Of a stretch of 64,000 nucleotides of DNA, positions 7,874 to 16,916 are shown in pieces. Each line of letters opens with the position of its first letter. The stretch's first letter is position 1. A program made the position numbers and the translations under genes. This stretch comes from Magnetospirillum sp. 64-120 (GTDB lineage: Bacteria > Pseudomonadota > Alphaproteobacteria > Rhodospirillales > Magnetospirillaceae): the NCBI GenBank assembly GCA_001898825.1, contig MKVK01000011.1, positions 62,001 to 126,000 of the forward strand, given 5' to 3'. The notes beneath the pieces are model-generated. The model was not told where the DNA came from, did no database searches, and saw only the letters and a program-made list of their open reading frames with translations.

Positions 7874-9493
7874 ATGGACAGCGCCCAATTCGCCCCCTGG
7901 AAGCGGATGAAACTTCGCCGCAAGTTCATAGTCGTCGCCACCATGTTCACCGTGGTTCTGGCCGGGTTGATCGCCTATGCCGCCTCTGCCGTCAACCAGC
8001 AGAAGGACAAGTTCTTCGTGTCCGACGTGGCCGGGCGGCAGCGCATGCTGGTGCAGAAATACACCGAGGAAGTCTTGCTGGCGGCGCAGGGGCAGGTCAC
8101 CGACCATGCCGGCACCATGGCGCAAATGCGCGAGTCTTTGTCGGTGATGGAAAACGGCGGGACCGCGATGATCGGCGGCGACGCGGGCATGCGGGTGGTG
8201 GTCGCCGGCAGCGAAGACGGCGAGTTTCGGAACAAGCTGGGCGAACAGGGCAACTTGCTGCGCCAAATGGAAGCCGAGGCGGGGCGTTATCTGACCATGG
8301 CCGCCAATGACGGCCGTCGCGTCGAGAAGATGCGCGAATTGCTGGCGCTGCAGACCCAGTTGACCAACCAGGCCGACCTGTCGGTCAAGGTTCTGGTGCG
8401 CGAAATCGAACGCCACATCAACCTGACCGTCACCATCCTGACCATGATGGGCATCGGCGCCGCCTTGGGCGGCATGGGCATTTCCTGGATCATCGGCCGG
8501 GAAATCGTCGACCCGCTGGCGTCTTGCGCCTATGCGGCCTTGGAAATCGCCAAGGGCAACCTGCGTCTGGAACCGCAGAAGATCACCTCGGCCGACGAAA
8601 TCGGCCAGTTGCAGGAATCCTTCAACGAGATGCTGGCGTCCTTGCGCGAAATCGCCCTGCAATCGCGCTCGGTGTGCGAAAGCCTGACCATCGCCGCCTC
8701 GCAGATCCTGTCGTCCACCCAGTCCCAGGCCGCCGGCACCAAGCAGCAGGCGGCGGCGGTGCAGGAAATCACCACCACGGTGGAACAGATCAACCTGTCG
8801 TCCAAGCAGGTGGCGGAACGGTCACGCCAAGTGGCGGGAACGGCGGACGCGGTGGCGCAATCGGGTCATGCCGGCCTGCAGGCGGTGCATGAAACCACCA
8901 TCGGCATGGAAGCCATCCGCGAGCAGACGGAAAACGTCGCCGAGAACATCATCACGCTTTCCGAACGTACCCAAGCGGTGGGCGAGATCATCGCCACCGT
9001 CAACGAAATCGCCGAACAATCCAACCTGGTGGCGCTGAATGCCGCCATCGAGGCCGCCGACGCCCGCGAATCGGGCCGCCGCTTCTCGGTGGTGGCCGGC
9101 GAGATCAAGAACTTGGCCGACCAGGCCAAGGAAGCCACCTCGCAGGTACGCGGCATCCTGGAACAGACGCAAAAGGGCATCAACACCTCGGTGATGCTGA
9201 CCGAGGAAGCGCTGAAGCGCGTCGAGGTCGGCCGCGAACGCACCAACCTCAGCGAACAGGTGATCCGCCAGATGTCCGACAACATCCAGGAAAGCGTCCA
9301 CGCCTTCCAGCAGATCGTCGGCGCCACCAACCAGCAGCAGATCGGCCTGGAACAGGTGACGCAAGCGCTGCATGAAATCCGCCAGGCCAGCCAGCAGACC
9401 GCCCAGACCACGGCGCAGTTGGAACGGTCTTCGGTGGAATTGACCGGGTTGGGACAGCAATTGGCCAAGACGCTGGAGAAATACCGGCTTTGA
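7874..9493 (+). CDS. Methyl-accepting receptor with PilJ-type sensor domain
   Basis: The product is 539 residues. I chose the ATG at 7874 (AAGGAAAG just upstream) over an in-frame GTG at 7859 overlapping the cheW stop. TM1 is at about 18-39. The periplasmic domain (about 40-185) contains VAGRQRMLVQKYTEEVLL, the signature of the type IV pilus receptor (PilJ) N-terminal domain. TM2 (about 186-208) and a HAMP domain follow, then an MCP signalling domain. The signalling tip reads NAAIEAADARESGRRFSVV, differing from the usual EAARAGExGKGFAVV. This is the dedicated receptor of the operon, equivalent to WspA. Its stop overlaps the cheA start as TGATG. Confidence 0.88.
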   Translation: MDSAQFAPWKRMKLRRKFIVVATMFTVVLAGLIAYAASAVNQQKDKFFVSDVAGRQRMLVQKYTEEVLLAAQGQVTDHAGTMAQMRESLSVMENGGTAMIGGDAGMRVVVAGSEDGEFRNKLGEQGNLLRQMEAEAGRYLTMAANDGRRVEKMRELLALQTQLTNQADLSVKVLVREIERHINLTVTILTMMGIGAALGGMGISWIIGREIVDPLASCAYAALEIAKGNLRLEPQKITSADEIGQLQESFNEMLASLREIALQSRSVCESLTIAASQILSSTQSQAAGTKQQAAAVQEITTTVEQINLSSKQVAERSRQVAGTADAVAQSGHAGLQAVHETTIGMEAIREQTENVAENIITLSERTQAVGEIIATVNEIAEQSNLVALNAAIEAADARESGRRFSVVAGEIKNLADQAKEATSQVRGILEQTQKGINTSVMLTEEALKRVEVGRERTNLSEQVIRQMSDNIQESVHAFQQIVGATNQQQIGLEQVTQALHEIRQASQQTAQTTAQLERSSVELTGLGQQLAKTLEKYRL

Positions 9494-11772
9494 TGGACAT
9501 CCGCGAAAGGCTGCTGGCCGCTTTCCAGGTGGAGTATCAGGAACACCTGGAGGTCATCCGCAAGCTGCTGGCGGAAATGCTGGCGCGTGCCGATGTCGGC
9601 AGCGGCATCGCTCAATTGGATGAAATTTTCCGCCGTGCCCACTCGCTGAAGGGCGCGGCCCGTGCCGTCGACCTGGGGCCGGTGGAGCAGGTGGCCCATC
9701 GGCTGGAAACCCTGTTCGCCCGCATGCGGTCGGGGCACGTCAAGATGGGGCCGGAACTGGCCAGTCTGATCGGCCGGTCGCTGGACATGGTGGAAGACTG
9801 GGTGACCGCCTTTGCCGGCGGGCAGGCGCCCCCCGACGTGGAGCCGTCCCTGGAACGCCTGCAGGTGTTCCTGGATACCGGCGAGGTGACGCCGCTGCGT
9901 CAGGCGGTGGCGCCGGTGGTGGTCGAGGTGCCGCCGGAACTGGAAGCGGCGGTGGCCGCCGCCGCAATTCCGGTCCCGTCTGCGCCGGTGGTTGAAACGG
10001 TCGAGGCACCGCGCCCGGTCGCCGCCGAGGAATCGGTCCGTGTCCGCGCCGTCCACCTTGACCGTTTGTTGCGCACCTCCGACGAACTGCTGACCGAGAC
10101 CATGAACCAGCGGGCGGTCACCGAGACCTTGTTCAGTCTGGATCGTTCCCTGGTGGACAGCCAAGCGGCATGGCGGCGTTTCCGCAAGCTGGCCGGCAAT
10201 CTGGCCGCCCATGTGGGTGACGACGACCGCGCCGCCGCCCTGAACCGCCTGGGCGAGGACATCGAACAGCGCATGCGCCAGATCGGCCGTCATGCCCGCG
10301 ACGCCCGGCGCCGCCAGCAACGCACCGGCTGGGCGCTTCGTCAGTTGGGCGGCGAATTGCAGCGCGAGGTGCGCGACGCCCGCATGGTCCCCGCCGAAAG
10401 CGTCTTCGCCGGGTTCCGCAAGATGGTCCGCGACATCGCCCGCGACGCCGGCAAGGAAGTCGAGGTTCAGGTCGGCGGTCTGGACGTGGAAGCCGACCGC
10501 ATGGTGCTGCAGGGATTGAAGGACCCGGTGATGCACCTGCTGCGCAACGCCCTGGCCCACGGCGTCGAGTCGCCGGACCAGCGCCGCGCCGCCGGCAAGC
10601 TGGAACAGGCCATGGTGGCCTTGCGCTTCGACGTCAGCGACGGCCGTCTGGCGGTGTGGATCGAAGATGACGGCCGCGGCCTGGACTTCGCCCGCATCCG
10701 CGCCAAGGCGGTGTCCCAGGGCCTGTTCTCGGAAGCCGAAGCGGCGCAGATGCCCGAACAGTCCCTGGTGGACCTGATCTTCGACCCCGGCTTTTCCACC
10801 TCGGGCGACGTCAACGACCTGTCGGGGCGCGGCATGGGGCTGTCGGTGGTGCGCGAAACCGTGACCATGATGAACGGCACCGTGGACGTCCGCCCCCGCC
10901 AGCCCTTTGGCACCACCTTCCGTTTGTCGCTGCCGCTGTCGGTGTCGACCCAGCGCCTGTTCCTGGTGGGCTGCCAGGGGCATTTCTACGCGCTGCCCAC
11001 CGAAGGCATCGACCGCCTGCACCGCATCGCCGCCGAGGCGGTGGGCACCGTCGAAGGCAAGTCGGTGGTGTGCCTGGGCGGCCAGCAGATTCCCTTGCTG
11101 TCCCTGGCCCATCTGCTGGGCCTGGGCGAAACCGCGGTCAAGGTCAGCCGCAACGTGGTGCCGCTGGTGGTGCTGAAGCATGGCGAACGCCGGGTGGCGG
11201 TGGCGGTGGACGAGTTCCTGTCCATCCGCGAAGCCCTGGTCAAGGACCTTGGCGTGCCGGCGGCGGTGGGCACCATGGTGGCCGGCGGCATGCTGCTGGA
11301 AGACGGTTCGGTGGCCCTGGTGCTGAATCCGTTCGAAATCGTCGAGACCTTCAGGAAGTCGGGCACCGTGCGGGTGCTGACCACCATCGAGAAACCACCG
11401 GAAAAGCGGGTGCCGGTGATCCTGGTGGTGGACGATTCGCTGACCACCCGAACCTTGGAAAAGTCCATCTTGGAAGCCCACGGCTTCGTCGTCCGTCTGG
11501 CGGTGGACGGTATCGAGGCCCTGAACCGTCTGCGGGCCGAACGGGTGGATCTGGTGATTTCCGACATCCAGATGCCGCGGCTGGACGGTTTTGGCCTGTT
11601 GCAGGCGGTCAAGGCCGACCAGTCGCTGAAAACCATTCCGGTCATCCTGGTGTCGTCCCTGGAAGCGCGTGAAGACCGCGAACGGGGGCTGGCTTTGGGG
11701 GCCGACGCTTATGTGGTCAAACGCAAGTTCGACCAGAAAGAATTGCTTGAAACCATCGGGCAGATCCTATGA
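9493..11772 (+). CDS. cheA: CheA-type hybrid histidine kinase with C-terminal receiver
   Basis: This 759-residue protein has an Hpt domain with phosphorylatable His50 (FRRAHSLKGAARAVDL) and a linker rich in Pro, Ala and Val. A dimerisation and HATPase region follows (about 180-480, with HLLRNALAHGVESP and the G-box GRGMGLSVV), then a CheW-like domain (about 485-625). The C-terminal receiver (about 639-757) has acceptor Asp691 in VISDIQMP. CheA-receiver fusions are typical of WspE/FrzE kinases, where the attached receiver can be a phosphate sink or output. The ATG at 9493 overlaps the receptor stop (TGATG), and a TTG at 9490 is the alternative. No separate cheY is in the operon. Confidence 0.92.
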   Translation: MDIRERLLAAFQVEYQEHLEVIRKLLAEMLARADVGSGIAQLDEIFRRAHSLKGAARAVDLGPVEQVAHRLETLFARMRSGHVKMGPELASLIGRSLDMVEDWVTAFAGGQAPPDVEPSLERLQVFLDTGEVTPLRQAVAPVVVEVPPELEAAVAAAAIPVPSAPVVETVEAPRPVAAEESVRVRAVHLDRLLRTSDELLTETMNQRAVTETLFSLDRSLVDSQAAWRRFRKLAGNLAAHVGDDDRAAALNRLGEDIEQRMRQIGRHARDARRRQQRTGWALRQLGGELQREVRDARMVPAESVFAGFRKMVRDIARDAGKEVEVQVGGLDVEADRMVLQGLKDPVMHLLRNALAHGVESPDQRRAAGKLEQAMVALRFDVSDGRLAVWIEDDGRGLDFARIRAKAVSQGLFSEAEAAQMPEQSLVDLIFDPGFSTSGDVNDLSGRGMGLSVVRETVTMMNGTVDVRPRQPFGTTFRLSLPLSVSTQRLFLVGCQGHFYALPTEGIDRLHRIAAEAVGTVEGKSVVCLGGQQIPLLSLAHLLGLGETAVKVSRNVVPLVVLKHGERRVAVAVDEFLSIREALVKDLGVPAAVGTMVAGGMLLEDGSVALVLNPFEIVETFRKSGTVRVLTTIEKPPEKRVPVILVVDDSLTTRTLEKSILEAHGFVVRLAVDGIEALNRLRAERVDLVISDIQMPRLDGFGLLQAVKADQSLKTIPVILVSSLEAREDRERGLALGADAYVVKRKFDQKELLETIGQIL

Positions 11773-12824
11773 GCAAGAAGATACGTGTGCTGATCGTCGA
11801 GGATTCGCTGGTGGTGCGCGAACTGCTGAAGCACATCATCGGTTCCGACGACCGTTTCGAAGTGGTGGCCGCCGTGGATTCGGCGGAAGAGGGGTTGTCG
11901 CGCCTGGAAAGTCTGGCGCCTGACGTCATCTCGCTGGATATCCGCCTGCCGGGCATGAACGGCCTGGACGCCACCCTGCAGATCATGCAGCGCCGTCCCA
12001 CCCCCATCGTGGTGGTGGCCGCCAATGTGGACGACGACGAACTGAACATCGCCATGAACGCGTTGCGCGCCGGCGCCCTTTCGGTGGTGGAAAAGCCGGT
12101 GGGGGTGACCAACGCCGCCTTTGAAACCATGGCCCGTCACCTGTGCACCCAACTGTCGATCATGAGCCAGGTGCGGGTGGTGCGCCAGGGCATCGACCGG
12201 GGTCTGCGTTTCGGCACGGTGGAACTGCCGCCGCCGCCGCCGCGCACCGGGGGGTATTCGGTGCTGGGGCTGGCGTCGTCCACCGGCGGGCCGCAGGCGC
12301 TGACCCAGCTGCTGAACGGCCTGGGCGCCGATTTCCCGCTGCCCATCTTGCTGGTCCAGCACATCACCGCCAGTTTCCTGGACGGCTTCGTGTCGTGGCT
12401 GGCCGGGGTGACGCCGTTCAAGGTGCGCATCGCCCAAGGCGGCGAGGAACCCGAAGTGGGCACCATCTTCGTGCCGCCCGCCGACCAGCACATGAAGCTG
12501 GTCAAGGGACGTCTTGTCCTGTCCGACGCCGCGCCGGTGCAAAGCCAGCGTCCGTCGGGCACGGTGCTGTTGGAATCCATGGCGGTGGACGCCGGCAGGA
12601 ACGGCCTGGGGGTGATCCTGACCGGTATGGGCAGCGACGGCGCCGAAGGCCTGTCGCGCATGCGTCAGGCCGGCGCCTACACCATCGCCCAGGACGAAAG
12701 CACCTCGGTGGTCTATGGCATGCCGGCGGCGGCGGTGGCGCTGAAGGCGGTCAACGAAGTGCTGCCTTTGCCCAAGATCGCCGAACGTCTTCGTGAACTT
12801 GCCCGTGGGGGAAGCAAGGCATGA
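11769..12824 (+). CDS. cheB: CheB-type protein-glutamate methylesterase
   Basis: The 351-residue enzyme has an N-terminal receiver with the acidic pair E11-D12 and acceptor D57 (VISLDIRLPG), a linker with a run of prolines near residue 155, and a CheB methylesterase domain. Catalytic motifs are GLASSTGGPQAL (nucleophile Ser), LLVQHI (His) and ILTGMGSDGAEGL (Asp). It removes methyl groups from receptors, and phosphorylation of its receiver by CheA is expected to activate it. It overlaps cheA and the following hybrid kinase gene by four bases each. It corresponds to WspF in the Wsp-like layout. Confidence 0.93.
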   Translation: MSKKIRVLIVEDSLVVRELLKHIIGSDDRFEVVAAVDSAEEGLSRLESLAPDVISLDIRLPGMNGLDATLQIMQRRPTPIVVVAANVDDDELNIAMNALRAGALSVVEKPVGVTNAAFETMARHLCTQLSIMSQVRVVRQGIDRGLRFGTVELPPPPPRTGGYSVLGLASSTGGPQALTQLLNGLGADFPLPILLVQHITASFLDGFVSWLAGVTPFKVRIAQGGEEPEVGTIFVPPADQHMKLVKGRLVLSDAAPVQSQRPSGTVLLESMAVDAGRNGLGVILTGMGSDGAEGLSRMRQAGAYTIAQDESTSVVYGMPAAAVALKAVNEVLPLPKIAERLRELARGGSKA

Positions 12825-14515
12825 GTAACGACACCAACAAGCTGATCCTGGTGGTCGAGGATTCGGCCACCCAGGCGCTACGTCTGCAACACGTGCTGGA
12901 AAGCGAGGGGTTCACCACCCAATGCTGCTATTCCGGGGAAGAGGCGCTGGAGCAGATGAACCGGGTTCTGCCCGACTTGGTTATCGTCGACTACCATCTG
13001 CCGGGCATCCAGGGTGACGAATTGTGCCCCCAGATCCACATGAACCTGGCGACGCGGTCCATTCCCATCTTGATCCTGACCTCGGACGAAACCCAGGCCA
13101 CCGAGCTGCACGGCCTGGAATCAGGCGCCGACGATTTCGTCGCCAAGTCCGAGGAAACCGAAATCTTCCTGCTGCGTGTCCACAACCTGCTGCGCAAGTC
13201 CATGCGCGATTCCACCGTTCTGGACGTGGCCCGCTCGCTGTTCCGCCGTGCCCGGGTGCTGATCGTCGATGATAGCCCCACCTATCGCGAAAGCCTGGCC
13301 GAGGAACTGCGCGAGGATGGCTGCGAGGTGGTCATGGTGCCCGGCGCCCGCGAGGGGCTGGTGGCCCTGAAGGACAGCGACTTCGACTGCGTCATGGTCG
13401 ACATGGTGATGCCCGACATGGACGGCGTCGCCTTCTGCAAGGCGCTGGGCAATCGCGACGAAGGCGATTCGCCCCTGGTGGTGCTGATGCTGTCGGCCTA
13501 TGAAAACAAGGAAAACGTCACCAGGGCGCTGGAAGCCGGGGCCGACGACTTCATCGGCAAGTCCACCGAACTCAGCGTGCTGCGGGCGCGGTTGCGGGCG
13601 CTGCTGCGCCGCAAGTTCCTGTCCGAGCAGAACCAACGCATCGTCGAGGAATTCCGCCTGCGCGAGATGGAGGCGTTGCGCGCCAAGGCGGAAAAGGACG
13701 CCGCCGAGGCCCGCGCCGCCCTGGCGGAAGGTCTGGCGCGGGCCAACCGCGAACTGGAAGAAGCCAACCAGAAGCTGCGCGAGACCCAGGTCCACCTGAT
13801 CCAGTCGGAAAAGATGGCGTCCCTGGGCCAGCTGGTGGCCGGCATCGCCCATGAAATCAACAACCCGCTGTCTTTCGCGCTGTCCAACGTGTTCACGGTG
13901 GAAAGCTGGCTGGCCGGCATCGCCCACAGCGAATCCCTGTCCGCCGAACAAGGACAGAAACTGGACAAGTCGCGGTCGCGCATGACCGACGCGGCGCAAG
14001 GCCTGGAACGGGTGCGTGAACTGGTGGTCAAGCTGCGCACCTTCTCGCGCCTGGACGAAGGCGAGTTCAACACCATCGACGTGCGCGAAGCCATCGAATC
14101 GGTGCTGTTGTTCCTGCGTCACAAGATGACCGGGCGGATCGAGGTGGTGCGCGACTATGCCCCCGTCAACGATCTGGCCTGTTACGGGGGGCAATTGAAT
14201 CAGGTGTTGATGAACATCATCGCCAATGCCGTTGACGCCATCGACGATCAAGGCATCATTACGGTACGCACAGGGATCGAAGACGACATGTTCGCCATTT
14301 CCTTGAAGGACAGCGGCGCCGGCATTCCGCCCGAGAACCTGGAGCGCATCTTCGACCCGTTCTTCACCACCAAGCCGGTGGGGCAGGGTACCGGGTTGGG
14401 ACTGGCGATTTCCTACAAGATCGTCCAGGCCCATGGCGGCCGTATCGACGTGGTCAGCCAGCCCGGCGAAGGCACCGAGTTCAAGGTATTGATTCCCAGG
14501 ACCCTGACGGCGTAG
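12821..14515 (+). CDS. Hybrid sensor kinase: receiver-receiver-histidine kinase
   Basis: This 564-residue soluble protein has two tandem receivers (about 6-120 with D57 in VIVDYHLPG; about 145-265 with [11 protein letters not shown]). A coiled coil (about 270-325) follows, then a HisKA domain with His344 ([11 protein letters not shown]) and an HATPase domain ([29 protein letters not shown]). It has no membrane or PAS domain, so its input is probably phosphotransfer from CheA or related kinases onto the receivers. In Wsp operons the gene after cheB encodes the diguanylate cyclase WspR, and here a kinase takes that place. Its start overlaps cheB by four bases. Confidence 0.9.
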   Translation: MSNDTNKLILVVEDSATQALRLQHVLESEGFTTQCCYSGEEALEQMNRVLPDLVIVDYHLPGIQGDELCPQIHMNLATRSIPILILTSDETQATELHGLESGADDFVAKSEETEIFLLRVHNLLRKSMRDSTVLDVARSLFRRARVLIVDDSPTYRESLAEELREDGCEVVMVPGAREGLVALKDSDFDCVMVDMVMPDMDGVAFCKALGNRDEGDSPLVVLMLSAYENKENVTRALEAGADDFIGKSTELSVLRARLRALLRRKFLSEQNQRIVEEFRLREMEALRAKAEKDAAEARAALAEGLARANRELEEANQKLRETQVHLIQSEKMASLGQLVAGIAHEINNPLSFALSNVFTVESWLAGIAHSESLSAEQGQKLDKSRSRMTDAAQGLERVRELVVKLRTFSRLDEGEFNTIDVREAIESVLLFLRHKMTGRIEVVRDYAPVNDLACYGGQLNQVLMNIIANAVDAIDDQGIITVRTGIEDDMFAISLKDSGAGIPPENLERIFDPFFTTKPVGQGTGLGLAISYKIVQAHGGRIDVVSQPGEGTEFKVLIPRTLTA

Positions 14516-14537
14516 CGACCAACAAAAGGATGGCCCG

Positions 14538-16124
14538 GTGAGTAAAGAAAACATCCTGGTGGTCGATGACGAGCCGCAGATTCTGACGGCCATCTCGGAC
14601 CTGCTTGAAGACGAGTTCACCGTGTGGACCGCGTCCGACGGGCCGGCGGCGCTGCAGTTGCTGTCCGAACACGACATGGCGGTGATCCTGTCCGACCAAC
14701 GCATGCCGGGCATGACCGGGGCCGAATTGCTGGGCCGGGTGCGGGAAGTGTCCGACGCCACCCGCGTGCTGGTGACCGGTTATTCCGACCTGGACGCCTT
14801 GGTCAAGGCGGTCAACATGGGGCAGATTCACGCCTATCTGTCCAAGCCGTGGAACCCGCTGGAACTGAAGGTGGTGGTGCGCACCGCCGCCGACCGCTGG
14901 CGTCTGGGCCGGACCCTGGAACGTGAGCGCACTTTGCTGCAGGCGCTGATGGACAACGTCCCCGACGCCATCTTCTTCAAGGATTCCACCTTGCATTTCA
15001 CCCGCATCAACCCGGCCCAGGCGGCCATGCTGGGGCTGGATTCGGTGCTGGAAGCCCAAGGTCACATGCTGGGCGACCTGATCCCCCACGTCGCCGCCGA
15101 CCCGGTCGAGGCGCAGGAACAGGATCTGATCACGCGTGGCGTGCCGCTGATCGACCATGTGGAGACCGTGGTGGACCAAAGCGGATCGACCACCTGGCTG
15201 TCCACCACCAAGGTGCCCATCCATCTGGGCGGCAGGGTGGTCGGCCTGGCCGGCATTTCGCGTGACATCACCAAACGTAAGCAAGCCGAGGACCTGCTGC
15301 GCCGGTCCCACGACGACCTGCAAAAGGCGGTGGACGAACGCACCGCCTGGTTGCGCCAGGAAATCAGCCGCCGCACCCAGGCCGAGGAACAGGCCCGCGC
15401 CGCCCGCGACGTGGCCGAATCGTCCAGCCGGGCCAAAAGCACCTTCCTGGCCAATATGAGCCACGAATTGCGCACGCCGCTGAACGCCATCATCGGCTTT
15501 TCCGAACTGGCCGAATCGCAGATGAACGACGCCGAGCGGGCCAAGCTGGGCAGCTTCATCGCCGATATCGGCGAATCGGCCCATCATCTGCTCAGGGTGA
15601 TCAACGACATCCTGGACGTGGCCCGGGTCGAAGCCGGCAAGATCGACCTGCACGAAACCGCCATCTTCATTCCCGAACTGATCCAGTCGGCGGTGCGGCT
15701 GACCAGTCCCAGCGTCACCGCCAAGCAGCAGACGGTGCTGACCTCGTGCCCCGACGACATGCCGCAGATCAAGGGCGACGAACGCCTGATCAAGCAGATT
15801 TTGCTGAATCTGGTGGTCAACGCCTCGAAGTTCAGCGGTCGCGGCGGGCAGATCACCATCGACGCCGCCCATGTGGGTGGAAGCGTGCGCCTGACCATCG
15901 CCGACAATGGCTGCGGCATCGCCGCCGAGGACATCCCCAAGGTGTTGCAGCCCTTTGGGCAGGTGCACAACCTGTTGGCCCCCAAGCAGGAAGGCACCGG
16001 CCTGGGCCTGCCGCTGGCCCGCGAATTCATGGAATTGCACGGCGGCAGCCTGGAACTGGAATCTGAAGTGAACCGCGGCACGACGGTGATCCTGACCTTC
16101 CCGTCGGTGCGGGTGGTGGTATGA
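14538..16124 (+). CDS. Hybrid sensor kinase: receiver-PAS-histidine kinase
   Basis: The 528-residue protein begins with a receiver (ILVVDDEPQIL; acceptor D53 in ILSDQRMPGM) of the RpfG-like type. A PAS domain (about 130-245) with the PAC end LAGISRDITKRKQAE follows, then a coiled coil. A HisKA domain carries His309 (ANMSHELRTPLNAIIG) and is followed by an HATPase domain (NASKFSGRGG, DNGCGIAAEDI, GTGLGLPLA). It has no membrane segments. It follows the previous kinase by 22 bases with AAAGGATGG as a ribosome site, and overlaps the DUF2478 gene by four bases. I infer that it continues the relay started by CheA, but its target regulator is not in the window. Confidence 0.9.
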   Translation: MSKENILVVDDEPQILTAISDLLEDEFTVWTASDGPAALQLLSEHDMAVILSDQRMPGMTGAELLGRVREVSDATRVLVTGYSDLDALVKAVNMGQIHAYLSKPWNPLELKVVVRTAADRWRLGRTLERERTLLQALMDNVPDAIFFKDSTLHFTRINPAQAAMLGLDSVLEAQGHMLGDLIPHVAADPVEAQEQDLITRGVPLIDHVETVVDQSGSTTWLSTTKVPIHLGGRVVGLAGISRDITKRKQAEDLLRRSHDDLQKAVDERTAWLRQEISRRTQAEEQARAARDVAESSSRAKSTFLANMSHELRTPLNAIIGFSELAESQMNDAERAKLGSFIADIGESAHHLLRVINDILDVARVEAGKIDLHETAIFIPELIQSAVRLTSPSVTAKQQTVLTSCPDDMPQIKGDERLIKQILLNLVVNASKFSGRGGQITIDAAHVGGSVRLTIADNGCGIAAEDIPKVLQPFGQVHNLLAPKQEGTGLGLPLAREFMELHGGSLELESEVNRGTTVILTFPSVRVVV

Positions 16125-16600
16125 GCCAAACTCTGCCCATCGCCGCCATCGGTGGCGATCATGCCAGCCAGGTGCTGGAAGCTTTTGTCGGGGAATTGGC
16201 GGCCCAGGGCGTCAAGGTGCGGGGACTGATCCAGCGTCATCACCCCGACATGCATCTGGTGGACGTGGAAAGCGGCCACACCTATGCCATCACCCAGGAT
16301 CTGGGATCGGAATCCGAATCCTGTCGCCTGGACCCCTCGGGAATCGCCGAAGCCTCGGTGGTGCTGCGCCGTGCCCTGGCCGAGCGCGCGGTTCTGGTGG
16401 TGGTCAACCGTTTCGGCAAGCTGGAAGCGGCGGGTGGCGGACTGTCCGCCGAAATGCTGGCGCTGATGGCGGAAGGCGTGCCCATGCTGACCTGTTTGGG
16501 GGCCGACCAACTGGACGCCTGGGCTGAATTTACCGGCGGCGCCGGACGTGTCCTGCCGGCTGACCCGTCAGCTGTGCGGCATTGGTGGGACAGCCTTTAA
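16121..16600 (+). CDS. DUF2478-family protein
   Basis: The product is 159 residues. The pattern GVKVRGLIQR near the start, CRLDPSGIAEA in the middle and VLVVVNRFGKLEAAGGG later match DUF2478, a family related to nucleoside-triphosphatase folds and often found near molybdenum or ABC transport genes. I see no clear Walker A loop, so nucleotide hydrolysis is uncertain. It starts inside the stop codon of the upstream kinase (ATGA), making it the last gene of the chemosensory operon. It ends overlapping the convergent STAS gene by three bases. Its role in signalling is unknown. Confidence 0.75.
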   Translation: MSQTLPIAAIGGDHASQVLEAFVGELAAQGVKVRGLIQRHHPDMHLVDVESGHTYAITQDLGSESESCRLDPSGIAEASVVLRRALAERAVLVVVNRFGKLEAAGGGLSAEMLALMAEGVPMLTCLGADQLDAWAEFTGGAGRVLPADPSAVRHWWDSL

Positions 16601-16905
16601 GATTCGATTTCCACCATGGCGGCGAAACCCGACACTTCCAGGACGCGGCGCACCTGACCTTGTGGTGCCGTCACGGTCAGGCTGGCGCCTTGCGCCTTCA
16701 GGGTGTCGTGGGTGATCAGCAGCAGGCCCAGACCGGCGGCATCCAACTGCCGCAGCCCGGTCATGTCCAGACGGATGCGGGAATTGGGGCGTGGTGCCGG
16801 CATCTGGCGCAGCATCTGACGCCATTGCGGATGGGCGTCGAACACCAGATCGCCGGAAAGATGGATGGAATCGCCATCGAACTTGTAATCCAGGGTTTGT
16901 CCCAC
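16597..16905 (-). CDS. STAS-domain protein (anti-sigma-factor-antagonist-like)
   Basis: This 102-residue protein starts at a GTG (16903-16905) preceded by AAGGGGG. It is the real gene inside a longer antisense frame whose first part shadows the neighbouring receptor. It has the STAS pattern: GDSIHLSGDLVFDAH, RIRLDMTGLRQLDAAGLGLL, then a strand-helix pair ending in VEIES. In SpoIIAA-type proteins a phosphorylatable Ser follows D/T at this point, but here the motif is LRQLDAAGLG, without an obvious Ser, so phospho-control is doubtful. It lies 11 bases after a chemoreceptor gene in an apparent NIT-receptor-STAS operon. Confidence 0.8.
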   Translation of the reverse strand: MGQTLDYKFDGDSIHLSGDLVFDAHPQWRQMLRQMPAPRPNSRIRLDMTGLRQLDAAGLGLLLITHDTLKAQGASLTVTAPQGQVRRVLEVSGFAAMVEIES

Positions 16906-16916
16906 TCTCAGCCCCC

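Noticed and set aside
8866-11481. Antisense open frame of 871 codons across the receptor and cheA
   Set aside because: It shadows cheA and the receptor, with low-complexity His, Gln, Gly and Arg content and no family match.
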